A stretch of DNA of 64,000 nucleotides from JAFKFI01 sp963795435 (GTDB taxonomy: Bacteria > Pseudomonadota > Alphaproteobacteria > Acetobacterales > Acetobacteraceae): contig CAWCHV010000002.1 of the NCBI GenBank assembly GCA_963795435.1, positions 62,001-126,000 of the forward strand, given 5' to 3'. A program made the position numbers and the translations under genes. Positions within the stretch are counted from its first letter, which is position 1. The number at the start of each line of letters is the position of its first letter. The notes beneath the pieces are model-generated. The model ran no database searches. It was given only the letters and a program-made list of their open reading frames with translations, and had not been told where the DNA came from. Positions 1-7,800 of the stretch are shown one piece after another.

Positions 1-1
1 C

Positions 2-661
2 GCCGCGCGCGGCGCGAAGCTCGTGCTCGGCGCGCGCCGAGCAGATCGCCTCGCCGAACTCGCCGCTCGCATCGCGGCAGCGGGTGGCAAGGCAGCCTAT
101 GCGCACACGGATGTAAGACTGCGCGACAATCTATCCGACCTCGTCGGGTTGGCCCGCGAGCGGTACGGCAAGCTTGACGTTCTCGTCAGCAATGCCGGAA
201 TTGGGCCGATTTCTCTCCTCGACGACCTGCGCGTCGAGGATTGGGAGGAGATGATCGACGTCAATCTCAAGGGCGTCCTGTACGGCATCGCCGCGGCATT
301 GCCCCTGTTCCGCAAGCAGGGCTCCGGACATTTCGTCAACGTCATTTCCACGGCGGGACTTCGGATCGTGCCGCTGCAGTCGGTCTATGCCGGCACGAAA
401 AACGCCGTCCGCACCATCTCCGAGGGTTTGCGCCAGGAGGCCGGCGACAAGCTGCGCGTGACGATCATTTCGCCGGGCTACGTCCGAACCGACTTCGCGG
501 ATTCCATGACAGATCCCGAGGTAAAGGCGCAAATCCTCGGGTCGATGGCCAAGATGGCGATCCCGCCGGATGCGATCGCTCGCGCCATCGCGTTCGCGAT
601 CGAGCAGCCGGCCGATGTTGACGTGGGCGAGATCGTCATCCGCCCCACCGCGCAGGGTTAG
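2..661 (+). CDS. SDR family oxidoreductase, 5'-truncated by the window edge
   Basis: Short-chain dehydrogenase/reductase, an NAD(P)-dependent alcohol/ketone oxidoreductase of unknown substrate. The reading frame is open from base 2, so the N-terminal glycine-rich dinucleotide motif lies outside the window. The first visible residues (AARGAKLVLGARRADRLAEL) are the second beta strand, where Arg after GA is typical of NADP preference. NAG (SNAGIG), a serine before the active-site tyrosine (ISTAG) and YAGTK (Tyr-x-x-x-Lys) follow in the expected order, then PGYVRTDF. The C-terminus is complete. About 219 residues are visible against about 245 for the family. It converges on the lipoprotein gene 25 bases downstream. 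Family assignment is firm; the substrate is not known. Confidence 0.9.
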   Translation, partial: AARGAKLVLGARRADRLAELAARIAAAGGKAAYAHTDVRLRDNLSDLVGLARERYGKLDVLVSNAGIGPISLLDDLRVEDWEEMIDVNLKGVLYGIAAALPLFRKQGSGHFVNVISTAGLRIVPLQSVYAGTKNAVRTISEGLRQEAGDKLRVTIISPGYVRTDFADSMTDPEVKAQILGSMAKMAIPPDAIARAIAFAIEQPADVDVGEIVIRPTAQG

Positions 662-686
662 CGCCGCCTCTCCGGGCCTTCCCGGT

Positions 687-1325
687 TCACAGCGTGGCGG
701 GTTCCTCGGGTTTTTGCGGCTGCTGTTGCGGCGCGGCCGATGCCGGCTCGCTCGCCTTCTCCGGCGGCAGGGCCGGCGCGGCCGGGGCTGCCTCGGCCTT
801 GGGGGCCTCGGCGGCCTTGTTCTTCGGCGGGGCGGGCGGTTTGGCCGGTTCGAGGTTCACGGTGTAGTCGGGCACGATCCGCGCCTGGTTGCCGGCGATG
901 ACGAGCACCTTCTGGCCGATCGCCAGCGCCACGGTGTCTTTCTGGGTGACGCTCAGCAGATCGCCGTTGTCCTTGCGGACCACGTATTCGCGGGCCCGCG
1001 TGTCGTTCGAGACGTGCTCGGCAGCGGTGCCCACGAGGCCGCCGACTAGTGCGCCGCCGAGCGCGCCGAACGCCCCGGCGACGTTGCCGCCCGGCGCCTG
1101 GGAGCCGGCGATGCCGCCCGCCGCCGCGCCGGTGACGGCACCCGTGGTGCCCGCGGCACTCACGTCCACGACGCGCACGCCGACCACCACGGCGCGGTCG
1201 ACCTTGTTGGCCTGCTGCACGGCGCTGCTGGCATAGGTGTCGGGCGAGTAGTCCGACCCGCACCCGCCGAGAAGCAGGAGGACCGGCAGGAGAACCGGGC
1301 CGGTCGCATGGACGAACCGCTTCAA
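687..1325 (-). CDS. Glycine-zipper outer-membrane lipoprotein (SlyB-like)
   Basis: Predicted lipoprotein of about 212 residues. A TTG start at 1325 is chosen because GAGGGG lies five bases upstream and it gives a compact signal peptide, MKRF followed by a Leu-rich stretch and the lipobox LGGC (Cys at about residue 22). A longer frame from GTG at 1385 would put a basic tail before the signal. Residues about 55-105 are a Gly/Ala-rich double glycine-zipper segment (GAVTGAAAGGIAG, GALVGGLVG) like SlyB/Rcp17-kDa proteins. This is followed by a small beta-rich domain (EYVVRKDNGDLLSVTQ) and a Pro/Ala/Glu-rich, probably disordered tail. SlyB-type proteins sit in the outer membrane and influence envelope integrity. 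The function here is inferred from the fold only. Confidence 0.8.
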   Translation of the reverse strand: MKRFVHATGPVLLPVLLLLGGCGSDYSPDTYASSAVQQANKVDRAVVVGVRVVDVSAAGTTGAVTGAAAGGIAGSQAPGGNVAGAFGALGGALVGGLVGTAAEHVSNDTRAREYVVRKDNGDLLSVTQKDTVALAIGQKVLVIAGNQARIVPDYTVNLEPAKPPAPPKNKAAEAPKAEAAPAAPALPPEKASEPASAAPQQQPQKPEEPATL

Positions 1326-1453
1326 GAGCACCCCTCGCGCCTGTTTTCGCGCGCGCTTGATAGAGACCCGCGCCCGGCTTGTCACATGCCGGGCCGAGCC
1401 GGTGGACGGGAAGGGGCCGGACGGGGCAGTCTGGCGCTCCGCAAGGGAGGCAG

Positions 1454-2281
1454 ATGATGGCTTACGAGACGATCGAGGTGCGGCCCGCCACCCCGCGCAT
1501 CGGCGCGGAGATCGGCAAGGTGCAACTGCGGGAATTGAGCAACCGGCAACTGGAGGAGATCCACGCTGCGCTGCTCGAGCACCAGGTCATCTTCTTCCGC
1601 GACCAGACGCTCGATCTCGACAGCCAGAAAGCGTTCGGCCGGCATTTCGGCGAGCTGCACGTGCATCCCGGTGCGCCGGGGGCTCCTGGCCATCCCGAGG
1701 TGATGCCGGTCCATGCCGACGCCAACTCCACCTACATCGCCGGCGAGAGCTGGCATTCGGACGTGTCGTGCGACCCGGAGCCGCCGATGGGCAGCATTCT
1801 CCACCTGCGCGTGGTGCCGCCGGTGGGCGGCGACACGCTGTTCGCCAGCATGTACGCGGCCTACGAGGCGCTGTCGCCGCGCATGAAGGCGTATGTGGAG
1901 GGGCTGACGGCCACGCATGACGGCGAGCCGTACTATCGCGGCCGCTACACCGACAAGGGCGTGGACGACCGCGCCAAGACCTATCCGCGCGCCGTGCATC
2001 CGGTGGTGCGGACGCATCCCGAGACGAAGCGGAAAGCCCTGTACGTGAACCGCATGTTCACCACGCGCATCAACGACGTGTCGCGCGAGGAGAGCGAGGC
2101 GATCCTCGGCTTCCTCGTCGAGCATTGCGCGAAACCCGAGTTCCAGATGCGCTTCCGCTGGCAGCAGGACAGCGTGGCGTTCTGGGACAATCGCTGCGTG
2201 CAGCATTTGGCGCTGTGGGACTATTTTCCCCAAGTGCGCTCGGGCTTCCGCGTGACCGTGAAGGGGGACAAGCCGGTCTGA
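1454..2281 (+). CDS. TauD/TfdA-family Fe(II)/2-oxoglutarate dioxygenase
   Basis: Non-heme iron dioxygenase of about 275 residues that couples 2-oxoglutarate decarboxylation to hydroxylation of an unidentified substrate (taurine, other sulfonates and aryloxyalkanoates are known for the family). The iron triad is visible: H and D in WHSDVS (about residues 95-98) and the distal His in VQHLALWDYFP near the C-terminus. An Arg in VRSGFRVTV is placed to bind 2-oxoglutarate. Two adjacent ATGs (1454, 1457) follow GGGAGG at 1445-1450; the second has the better spacing. No sulfonate transporter is adjacent, so naming it tauD would be unsafe. It converges on the broken hydrolase gene with 15 bases between them. 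Confidence 0.9.
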   Translation: MMAYETIEVRPATPRIGAEIGKVQLRELSNRQLEEIHAALLEHQVIFFRDQTLDLDSQKAFGRHFGELHVHPGAPGAPGHPEVMPVHADANSTYIAGESWHSDVSCDPEPPMGSILHLRVVPPVGGDTLFASMYAAYEALSPRMKAYVEGLTATHDGEPYYRGRYTDKGVDDRAKTYPRAVHPVVRTHPETKRKALYVNRMFTTRINDVSREESEAILGFLVEHCAKPEFQMRFRWQQDSVAFWDNRCVQHLALWDYFPQVRSGFRVTVKGDKPV

Positions 2282-2296
2282 GCCGCAACGGACTGC

Positions 2297-3326
2297 TCAG
2301 ACTGGCCATGCTCCCGGCACCCGCGACGCCAGCCATTTCGCGAGGAATGCGTTCACCGCGACGGGGTTCTCCTGCGCCATCCAGTGCCCGGACGGCACGA
2401 CAACCTCGGTGAGATCGGCGCAGTCCCGCCGCATCGGCTCGGCAAGGCGCGTATCGACGGTCGCGCAGGTGTAGTCGTAGGCGCCGTGCAGGAACAGCGC
2501 CGGCAGCGTGAGCTTGCCGCCGTTGGCCGCGCGCCTGGCATATTCGATGTTGCGCGCGTGGTTCATGTACCAGGAGTTCGGGACCGAAGAAGCCGTTGCG
2601 CTGCAGTCCCGCGACATAGGTGGAAAGCTCGGCCTCGGAGATCACGCCGGTGTCAAGCGGCAGATCGGGTGCCTGGCCGGCACCGCCGAACCAGCCGCCG
2701 TCCCGGCGCACCATCGCGGTGCGCGATGGCGTGCCTTTCGCGGCCGGGTTGCCCTTGCGGAACAGCGCCTTCATCGTGTTCGGCACGTTCGCCTCCATCG
2801 CCCGGCAGGCGCTGGCGAAGTTTTCCTCGTAGAACAGCATGTAATCCCATTGGCCGGCCGGATACTCGGCTTCCGGGTAGAGCGAACGGTCCACCAGAGG
2901 AATGAAATTGGCCGGCGCGAAGCCCGCCGCAATGTAGGGCACGCAGAGATTGGCCACGCCGAAGCAGCGCTCGGGATGGTGGCTGGCGAGGCTCCACACC
3001 ACCGGGCTGCCCCAGTCGTGCCCGACCCACACCGCGCGCTCGCGGCCGAGCGCGTCGAGCAGTTCGACCATGTCGCGCACGCTGTGTTCGAGCGCGTAGT
3101 CCTCGTGCCGTTGATGGACGCTGGAGCGGCCGTAGCCGCGCATGTCCGGCGCGATCGCTCGGAACCCCAGGCCAGCGAATACCGGGAGCTGATGCCGCCA
3201 GCTCACCGATAGCTCCGGCCAGCCATGCACGAAGACGATCACCGGCGCGTCCCCGGCGCCGCAGGCTAGATAGAAGCTCGTGTGGCGTGCGGTCCTGACG
3301 ACGTGCTCGGTGATCGGGAAGTGCAT
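2297..3326 (-). pseudogene. Epoxide-hydrolase-like alpha/beta hydrolase, frameshifted
   Basis: The 5' part reads as an alpha/beta hydrolase with the oxyanion motif HGWPE, the nucleophile motif VGHDWGSP (Asp nucleophile, as in epoxide hydrolases and haloalkane dehalogenases) and a cap domain ending in LQRNGFFGP. At about 2580-2582 the frame slips. The missing C-terminal third (NSWYMNHARN, LPALFLHGAYDYT with the acid residue, and SGHWMAQENP with the catalytic His) continues in another frame to a stop at 2297. One extra G in the GGG run at 2580-2582 explains the break, and removing it restores a full-length family member of about 340 residues. It starts 10 bases after the stop of the upstream SDR gene, so the two form an operon. 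It could be true inactivation or a sequencing error. Confidence 0.75.
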
Positions 3327-3336
3327 GGGATGTCTC

Positions 3337-4110
3337 CTAGTAGAGCGAGTAGCCGCCGTCGATCACGAAAGTATCGCCGGTGTGGTATTTTGACGCCGAG
3401 CTCATCAGGTAGACCGCGATGCCGCCGAAATCGTCGCCCTCGCCCCAGCGGCGCATCGGGATGCGCGGCATGACGTTGCCGTGGAATTTCGGATTGGCGA
3501 TGGCGTTGGCGGTCATGTTGGTCTCGATCCAGCCGGGTACGATCGAATGCGCGCGCACGCCGTAGCGGGCGAATTCCACCGCCATCGCGCGCACCATCGA
3601 GATCACGCCGCCCTTGGTCGCGGCGTAGTGCTCGCCGCGCGGCGCCGCCTCGATCGCCGCGAGCGAGGCGGTGCCGACCAGCACGCCGCCGCCGCCGCGC
3701 TCGACCATGTGCTTGGCGGCGGTACGGAAGGTGTAGAAAGCGCCGTGCAAATTGACCCGTAGCACGCGGTTCCACTCTTCCGTGGACATCTCAAGGAAAG
3801 ACCGCTGGCCGCGCCCGCTCACCCCGGCATTGGCGAAGCAGCCGTCCACCCGGCCGAGCTTCTCCACGGTTTCGGCGAAGGCGCGCTCGACCGCCTGCTC
3901 GTCGCCCACGTCGCATTGCAAGGCCAGCGCCTTGCGCCCGGTCGCGGCGAGCTGGGCGCGCGCGGCCTCGTTCTTCTCGGCGTTGGTGCCCCAGATCGCG
4001 ACGTCCGCACCCGCCTCGGCGACGGCCTGCGCCATGCCGAGCCCAATGCCGCCATTGCCGCCGGTAACGAGCGCGACCTTGCCGGTCAGGTCGAAAGGCT
4101 TGTAACCCAT
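3337..4110 (-). CDS. SDR family oxidoreductase (3-oxoacyl-ACP reductase-like)
   Basis: Classical short-chain dehydrogenase, about 257 residues. It shows the cofactor motif TGGNGGIG (Gly-rich, residues about 14-21), NAGVSG, a catalytic Ser in GTASLAA, YAATK (Tyr-x-x-x-Lys) and PGWIETNMT after the active site. The ATG at 4110 is preceded by TGGAGGAC, a good ribosome binding site about six bases away. Two Gly-Gly stretches and the general layout resemble gluconate 5-dehydrogenase and FabG paralogues. It is the first gene of a two-gene operon with the alpha/beta hydrolase, which suggests a small catabolic unit acting on an epoxide, ester or lactone and an alcohol/ketone. The substrate cannot be read from sequence. 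Confidence 0.9.
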   Translation of the reverse strand: MGYKPFDLTGKVALVTGGNGGIGLGMAQAVAEAGADVAIWGTNAEKNEAARAQLAATGRKALALQCDVGDEQAVERAFAETVEKLGRVDGCFANAGVSGRGQRSFLEMSTEEWNRVLRVNLHGAFYTFRTAAKHMVERGGGGVLVGTASLAAIEAAPRGEHYAATKGGVISMVRAMAVEFARYGVRAHSIVPGWIETNMTANAIANPKFHGNVMPRIPMRRWGEGDDFGGIAVYLMSSASKYHTGDTFVIDGGYSLY

Positions 4111-4194
4111 TTGTCCTCCAGGCCGGCCGATCCGGCACCATATGGGCGCCAATCAATCTGGCGTTGGGACAATTTGTAAAGGGCACGCAAGGCG

Positions 4195-4881
4195 ATGGAG
4201 GGGGACGGGGAAGGGGGCGGTGGCGGGATCACCAGCTCGGGCCGGATCAGGGAGAAGCTGATCGAGGCCAAGCAGGATTGGGCGCGCGAGGGTCGGCTGC
4301 TCACCGGCACCATCGCCGATCCGGCGCGCGAGCGGCTGCCGCCGGGCCAGACGTTGGTGAAGGATTGGCCGGTGCTCGACCTCGGCATCCAGCCCAACGT
4401 GCCGGCGGATAAATTCCGCCTTGATCTCGACGGTGCACTGGAGAACCGGATCAGTCTTTCCTTTGACGGTTTCATGGCATTGCCGCAGGCGGAGAGTGTT
4501 TCGGACATCCACTGCGTCACGCAATGGTCGCGGTACGACAATCGCTGGAAGGGGGTCGCCGCGCGCACCTTGCTCGACCTCGTGCGGCCGATGCCCGAGG
4601 CACGGCACGTCGTGTTCCATGCGCATGACGGCTACACGACCAATGTGCGGCTCGACCAGTTCGACCGGACGGACGTGTTCCTGGTGCATGAGTGGGAGGG
4701 CAAGCCGATCACCCGCCAGCACGGCGGGCCGGTGCGGGTGCTGATGCCGCGGCTTTACCTGTGGAAGTCGGCCAAATGGGTGCGGCGCATCCAGTTCACC
4801 ATCTCCGACCGGCCCGGCTTCTGGGAGCTGCGCGGCTACCACAACAACGGCGACCCCTGGATGGAGGAACGCTACGGGTAG
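4195..4881 (+). CDS. Sulfite oxidase-like molybdopterin-domain protein
   Basis: About 228 residues matching the oxidoreductase molybdopterin-binding domain (SUOX fold) in its short, single-domain form. The Cys in DIHCVTQWS is in the position that coordinates Mo through a thiolate. HAHDGYTTN, the segment GGPVRVLMPRLYLWKSAKW and the late motif WELRGYHNNGDPW are the other recognisable family blocks. No twin-arginine signal is seen, so a cytoplasmic protein is predicted, unlike periplasmic MsrP/YedY. Members are annotated as sulfite oxidase-like oxidoreductases with unknown physiological substrate. The gene overlaps the oppositely oriented fRMsr gene by 10 bases at its 3' end. The start is uncertain because the Gly-rich first 15 residues are not typical. 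Confidence 0.85.
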   Translation: MEGDGEGGGGGITSSGRIREKLIEAKQDWAREGRLLTGTIADPARERLPPGQTLVKDWPVLDLGIQPNVPADKFRLDLDGALENRISLSFDGFMALPQAESVSDIHCVTQWSRYDNRWKGVAARTLLDLVRPMPEARHVVFHAHDGYTTNVRLDQFDRTDVFLVHEWEGKPITRQHGGPVRVLMPRLYLWKSAKWVRRIQFTISDRPGFWELRGYHNNGDPWMEERYG

Positions 4882-5357
4882 CTCGCGCCTTCGGGCAGCG
4901 CGCGAAGCAGCACGGCGACAAGCCGCTCGCACCCCGCGCGATCGACCTCGTCGAAGCGGGCGGGCAGCGGGCTGTCGAGGTCGAGCACGCCGAGAATCCG
5001 CCCGTCGCGCTTCAGCAGCACCACAAGTTCGGAGCGCGACGCGGTGTCGCAGGCGATATGACCGGGAAATTCGTTCACATCGGCGACCACGATCGATTGG
5101 CGACGCGCGACGGCGGTGCCGCAAACGCCTTGGCCGACCGAAATACGCACGCAGGCCGGCTTACCCTGGAATGGGCCGAGCACGAGTTCGTCCTTGTTCA
5201 GGAAGTAGAATCCCGCCCAGTTGAGTTCCGGAAGGCCGTGATAGATCAACGCGGCGGCGTTGGCCGCGTTGGCGATGGAGGTCGGCCCGTTTTCGAGCAG
5301 CCCTTCGAGCTCCCGCGCCAGATCCGTGTAGAGCTGCGCCTTGGCCGATTGGCTCAC
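4872..5357 (-). CDS. msrC: Free methionine-(R)-sulfoxide reductase, GAF fold
   Basis: Single GAF-domain enzyme (161 residues) that reduces free L-methionine-(R)-sulfoxide, using cysteine chemistry and thioredoxin. The three cysteines expected of the family are at residues 69, 79 and 103 (KPACVRI, GQGVCGTA, HIACDTAS). Their spacing of 10 and 24 equals that of the E. coli enzyme (Cys84/94/118). The NWAGFYF motif near residue 46 and the C-terminal LDLDSP are also conserved. It begins with GTG overlapping the stop of the upstream uracil-DNA glycosylase (GTGA), so the two are translationally coupled. This places protein/amino-acid oxidation repair in the same operon as DNA base repair. Confidence 0.9.
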   Translation of the reverse strand: MSQSAKAQLYTDLARELEGLLENGPTSIANAANAAALIYHGLPELNWAGFYFLNKDELVLGPFQGKPACVRISVGQGVCGTAVARRQSIVVADVNEFPGHIACDTASRSELVVLLKRDGRILGVLDLDSPLPARFDEVDRAGCERLVAVLLRALPEGASYP

Positions 5358-6058
5358 CGGGCGCTCCCGATGCGCCCGCGGAGTGTCGACACGACGGCCT
5401 CGAACATTTCGGCCGTCAGCCGGCCGGTGTTCGTGTTGTAGCGCGAAACATGATAGCTGTCGGCGAGCAGCAGGCCGTCCGGCAATTGGTGGACTTCACC
5501 GTGGCGGAACCGGATGCGGGTCGGCGGGATGCCGCAGGCTTTCAGCACCGCGGCGTGCGCCAGTACGCCGAGCGCCAGCACCGCCTGAAGATTGGTCATC
5601 GCCTGCAGTTCGGCGGCGAGAAACCGGTTGCAGGCCTTCACCTCGGCCGGCTCCGGAAGGTTGGCCGGCGGCACGCAGCGGACCGCGTTGACGATGCGGC
5701 AGTCGCGCAGCTCCAGGCCGTCATTCGGGTCGGCCAGATAGGTGCCGTGGGCGAAATCGAAGTGCCGCAGGGTGGCATAGAGCAGCACGCCGGCGTGGTC
5801 GCCGGTGAAGGGGCGGCCGGTTCGGTTGGCGCCGCGCACCCCGGGCGCCATGCCGACCACGAGAAGCCGCGCGCTCACCGGCCCGAAGCTCGGCACCGGC
5901 GCGTTGAACCATCCCGGATTGGTGGCGCGGTTCTCCATCCGATAGGCGACCAGCCGAGGACAAAACGGACAATCGCGGCCGGGGCTGTCGGGCAGCCTGT
6001 CCTCCGCCGCCGCTGATACGACCCCTGGCGCGACCGCGGCCAATGCGGGGCCGGTCAT
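5354..6058 (-). CDS. Uracil-DNA glycosylase, family 5 (UdgB type)
   Basis: Iron-sulfur uracil-DNA glycosylase of about 234 residues that removes uracil and some oxidised or deaminated bases from DNA. Motif A reads GMAPGVRGANRTGRPFTGD (about residues 69-87) and motif B reads HVSRYNTNTGRL. The GANRTGR and N-x-x-TGRL combination is characteristic of family 5, which lacks the Asp/Asn of other families. Four cysteines for a 4Fe-4S cluster are available: Cys30 and Cys33 (CPFCPRL) plus two in the region DCRIVNAVRCVPP and VKACNRF. It overlaps the NYN gene before it (ATGA) and the msrC gene after it (GTGA). Confidence 0.92.
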   Translation of the reverse strand: MTGPALAAVAPGVVSAAAEDRLPDSPGRDCPFCPRLVAYRMENRATNPGWFNAPVPSFGPVSARLLVVGMAPGVRGANRTGRPFTGDHAGVLLYATLRHFDFAHGTYLADPNDGLELRDCRIVNAVRCVPPANLPEPAEVKACNRFLAAELQAMTNLQAVLALGVLAHAAVLKACGIPPTRIRFRHGEVHQLPDGLLLADSYHVSRYNTNTGRLTAEMFEAVVSTLRGRIGSAR

Positions 6059-6660
6059 GCCGCGTCGTGCGGTTCCGTGAACGGGTCGGCGGGCGTTTGC
6101 CGCACCGGCGTCGGCCGGCTGCGCGGCTCGGTCTGGCGGCGGGTGAATTCCGGCGCGATGTCGGCCAGCTCGACGAACTGATCGGCCTGCCGGCGCAGTT
6201 CGTCGGCGACCATCGGCGGGCTGGTGCGGATGGAGGAGACGACCGACACCCGCACGCCCTTGCGCTGCACCGCGTCGACCAACCGGCGGAAGTCGGAATC
6301 GCCACTGAACAAGACCGCGTGATCGATGCGCGGCGCCAGCTCCAGCATGTCGACCGCGACCTCGATGTCCATGTTGCCCTTGACGCGACGCCGCCCCGCC
6401 GAATCGGTGAATTCCTTGGCCGGCTTGGTGACGAGCGTATAACCGTTATAGGCCAGCCAGTCGGTCAGCGGCTTAAGGGGCGAGTACTCGTCCGTTTCAA
6501 GCACTGCGGAGTAATAATATGCGCGCACCACGTGCGTCTTCTTGCGGAAAAATTCCAGCAAGTTGCGGTAGTCGACATCAAACCCCAGATTGCGCGAGGC
6601 GGAATAAAAATTCGCGCCATCTATGAACAGCGCTACCCGTTCATTGGGCAGGAAATGCAT
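6055..6660 (-). CDS. NYN domain protein (LabA/DUF88-type PIN-like nuclease)
   Basis: 201-residue protein with the NYN (PIN-like) fold. Acidic metal-binding residues appear in the expected order: FIDGANF near residue 12, KGNMDIEVAVDML around residue 95 and VLFSGDSDF around residue 115. NYN proteins are metal-dependent RNases or structural homologues, and the DUF88 branch is widespread in alphaproteobacteria next to folK and rpoZ, as here. The C-terminal 30 residues are Arg/Pro/Thr-rich and likely disordered. It is the promoter-proximal gene of an overlapping three-gene operon with the uracil-DNA glycosylase and msrC, and is divergent from folK across a 155-base gap. The RNA target is unknown. 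Confidence 0.88.
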   Translation of the reverse strand: MHFLPNERVALFIDGANFYSASRNLGFDVDYRNLLEFFRKKTHVVRAYYYSAVLETDEYSPLKPLTDWLAYNGYTLVTKPAKEFTDSAGRRRVKGNMDIEVAVDMLELAPRIDHAVLFSGDSDFRRLVDAVQRKGVRVSVVSSIRTSPPMVADELRRQADQFVELADIAPEFTRRQTEPRSRPTPVRQTPADPFTEPHDAA

Positions 6661-6818
6661 GGATCGTGGACCCCTTCAATGCCGGACCCCGGCCCAGCGG
6701 GATTACGCGCTGACCGGACAAACGATTCGTTCCGACGCAATCGCTTCATATAACCCGTGTCAGCGTTACACAAAAGTGAATCCCGCGAAAGTCGGCCTTC
6801 GATGATCCCGATCGCGTG

Positions 6819-7307
6819 ATGATCCTGGTCGCAGTCGGCGCGAACCTTCCCGGGCGCGATAGCGAGCCTCCGGTGGCGACTTGCCGTCGGGCGGTGCGGG
6901 CGATGCGCGACATGCCGGATTTGCGGCTGATCGCCGTGTCGCGCTGGTACGAGACGGCCCCGGTTCCGCCCGCCGCCCAGCCGGATTACGTCAACGGGGT
7001 TGCCCGCCTGGAAGGCGACACCCCACCGGCCCTGCTGCTCGCCCGGCTGCAAGCGATCGAGGCCGACGAGGGGCGGCGGCGCGGCGCGCCCAACGCGGCG
7101 CGGACGCTCGATCTCGACATCGTCGCGATGGGCGATCTGGTGCGGGCCAGCCCTGACCCGGTCCTGCCGCATCCGCGCGCGCATCTACGCGCCTTCGTGC
7201 TGGTGCCGCTGGCCGAAGTGGCGCCGGGCTGGGTGCATCCGGTCCTGCATCGCGCGGTCGAGGCGCTCATCGCAGGGCTGCCGCCCGCGCGGATGCGGCT
7301 GATATGA
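6819..7307 (+). CDS. folK: 2-amino-4-hydroxy-6-hydroxymethyldihydropteridine pyrophosphokinase
   Basis: HPPK transfers pyrophosphate from ATP to 6-hydroxymethyl-7,8-dihydropterin, the step before dihydropteroate synthase in folate synthesis. The protein is about 162 residues. VAVGANLPG is at the N-terminus, SRWYETAPV holds the pterin-facing residues, YVNGVARLE follows, and the signature RTLDLDIVAMG carries the two magnesium-binding aspartates. PHPRAHLRAFVLVPLAEVAP is the usual C-terminal block. GTG at 6816 and ATG at 6819 are both possible starts; ATG gives the normal MILVAVGAN beginning. It stands alone upstream of rpoZ with a 79-base gap that carries a promoter-like sequence. Confidence 0.95.
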   Translation: MILVAVGANLPGRDSEPPVATCRRAVRAMRDMPDLRLIAVSRWYETAPVPPAAQPDYVNGVARLEGDTPPALLLARLQAIEADEGRRRGAPNAARTLDLDIVAMGDLVRASPDPVLPHPRAHLRAFVLVPLAEVAPGWVHPVLHRAVEALIAGLPPARMRLI

Positions 7308-7319
7308 CCGGAATGCAAC

Positions 7320-7348
7320 TTGCAATACATGCCCGGTTCGCTTAGATC
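7320..7348 (+). promoter_or_regulatory. Putative sigma-70 promoter for rpoZ-rsh
   Basis: TTGCAA (7320-7325), a 17-base spacer and TAGATC (7343-7348) lie in the short gap between folK and rpoZ. The -35 and the spacing are good, the -10 is weak. Its position 39 bases before the rpoZ start is suitable. This is inferred from pattern only. Confidence 0.4.
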
Positions 7349-7386
7349 GGCGGTTCACCCGAGCCATAAGCCTGGAGGCTGAGCGC

Positions 7387-7794
7387 ATGGCGCGCGTCAC
7401 CGTCGAAGATTGCGTCCAGAAGGTTCCGAACCGTTTCGAGCTGGTCCTGCTCGCGGCACAGCGGGCGCGCAACATCAGCCGCGGCGAGGAGCCGACCATC
7501 GACCGGGACGACGACAAGAACCCGGTCGTGGCGCTGCGCGAGATCGCCGACGAGACGGTGGAGCTGCCGCGCCTCGAACAAGACCTCATCAAGTCGCTCT
7601 CCCGCGCCCCCGAGCCCGAGCCGGCGGACGAGGAGGTTCTGGACCTCATCCCGACCGACCAGAACATCTTCGGCCTGCAGGACATCACGGCCGAGGAGGA
7701 GGCGGCAGCCCTGCCCGTCGAGAACGAGGAGATGTCGCCCGAGGATCTCGAGGCGGCGATCGAAGCGGAGCTCGGCGGCCGTCCGCGCCGGTAG
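7387..7794 (+). CDS. rpoZ: DNA-directed RNA polymerase omega subunit
   Basis: Omega subunit, 135 residues, binding the beta' C-terminus and helping core assembly. In proteobacteria it also forms part of a ppGpp binding site. The start MARVTVEDCV is the family hallmark, followed by NRFELVLLAAQRARNISRG and the conserved NPVVALREIADE. The C-terminal half is highly acidic (many Glu and Asp) and is longer than in E. coli (91 residues), as commonly seen in alphaproteobacteria. A ribosome binding site (GGAGG) precedes the ATG. It is followed six bases later by rsh, the ppGpp synthetase, so the nucleotide alarmone enzyme and one of its polymerase receptors are co-transcribed. Confidence 0.96.
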   Translation: MARVTVEDCVQKVPNRFELVLLAAQRARNISRGEEPTIDRDDDKNPVVALREIADETVELPRLEQDLIKSLSRAPEPEPADEEVLDLIPTDQNIFGLQDITAEEEAAALPVENEEMSPEDLEAAIEAELGGRPRR

Positions 7795-7800
7795 GAGCCC

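Noticed and set aside
672..685. Small hairpin CCGGG-CCTT-CCCGG between the first SDR gene and the lipoprotein gene as terminator
   Set aside because: Five pairs only and no T-run on either side; too weak to call.
1454..2281. Naming the dioxygenase tauD
   Set aside because: No taurine/sulfonate ABC transporter nearby, and the family covers many substrates.
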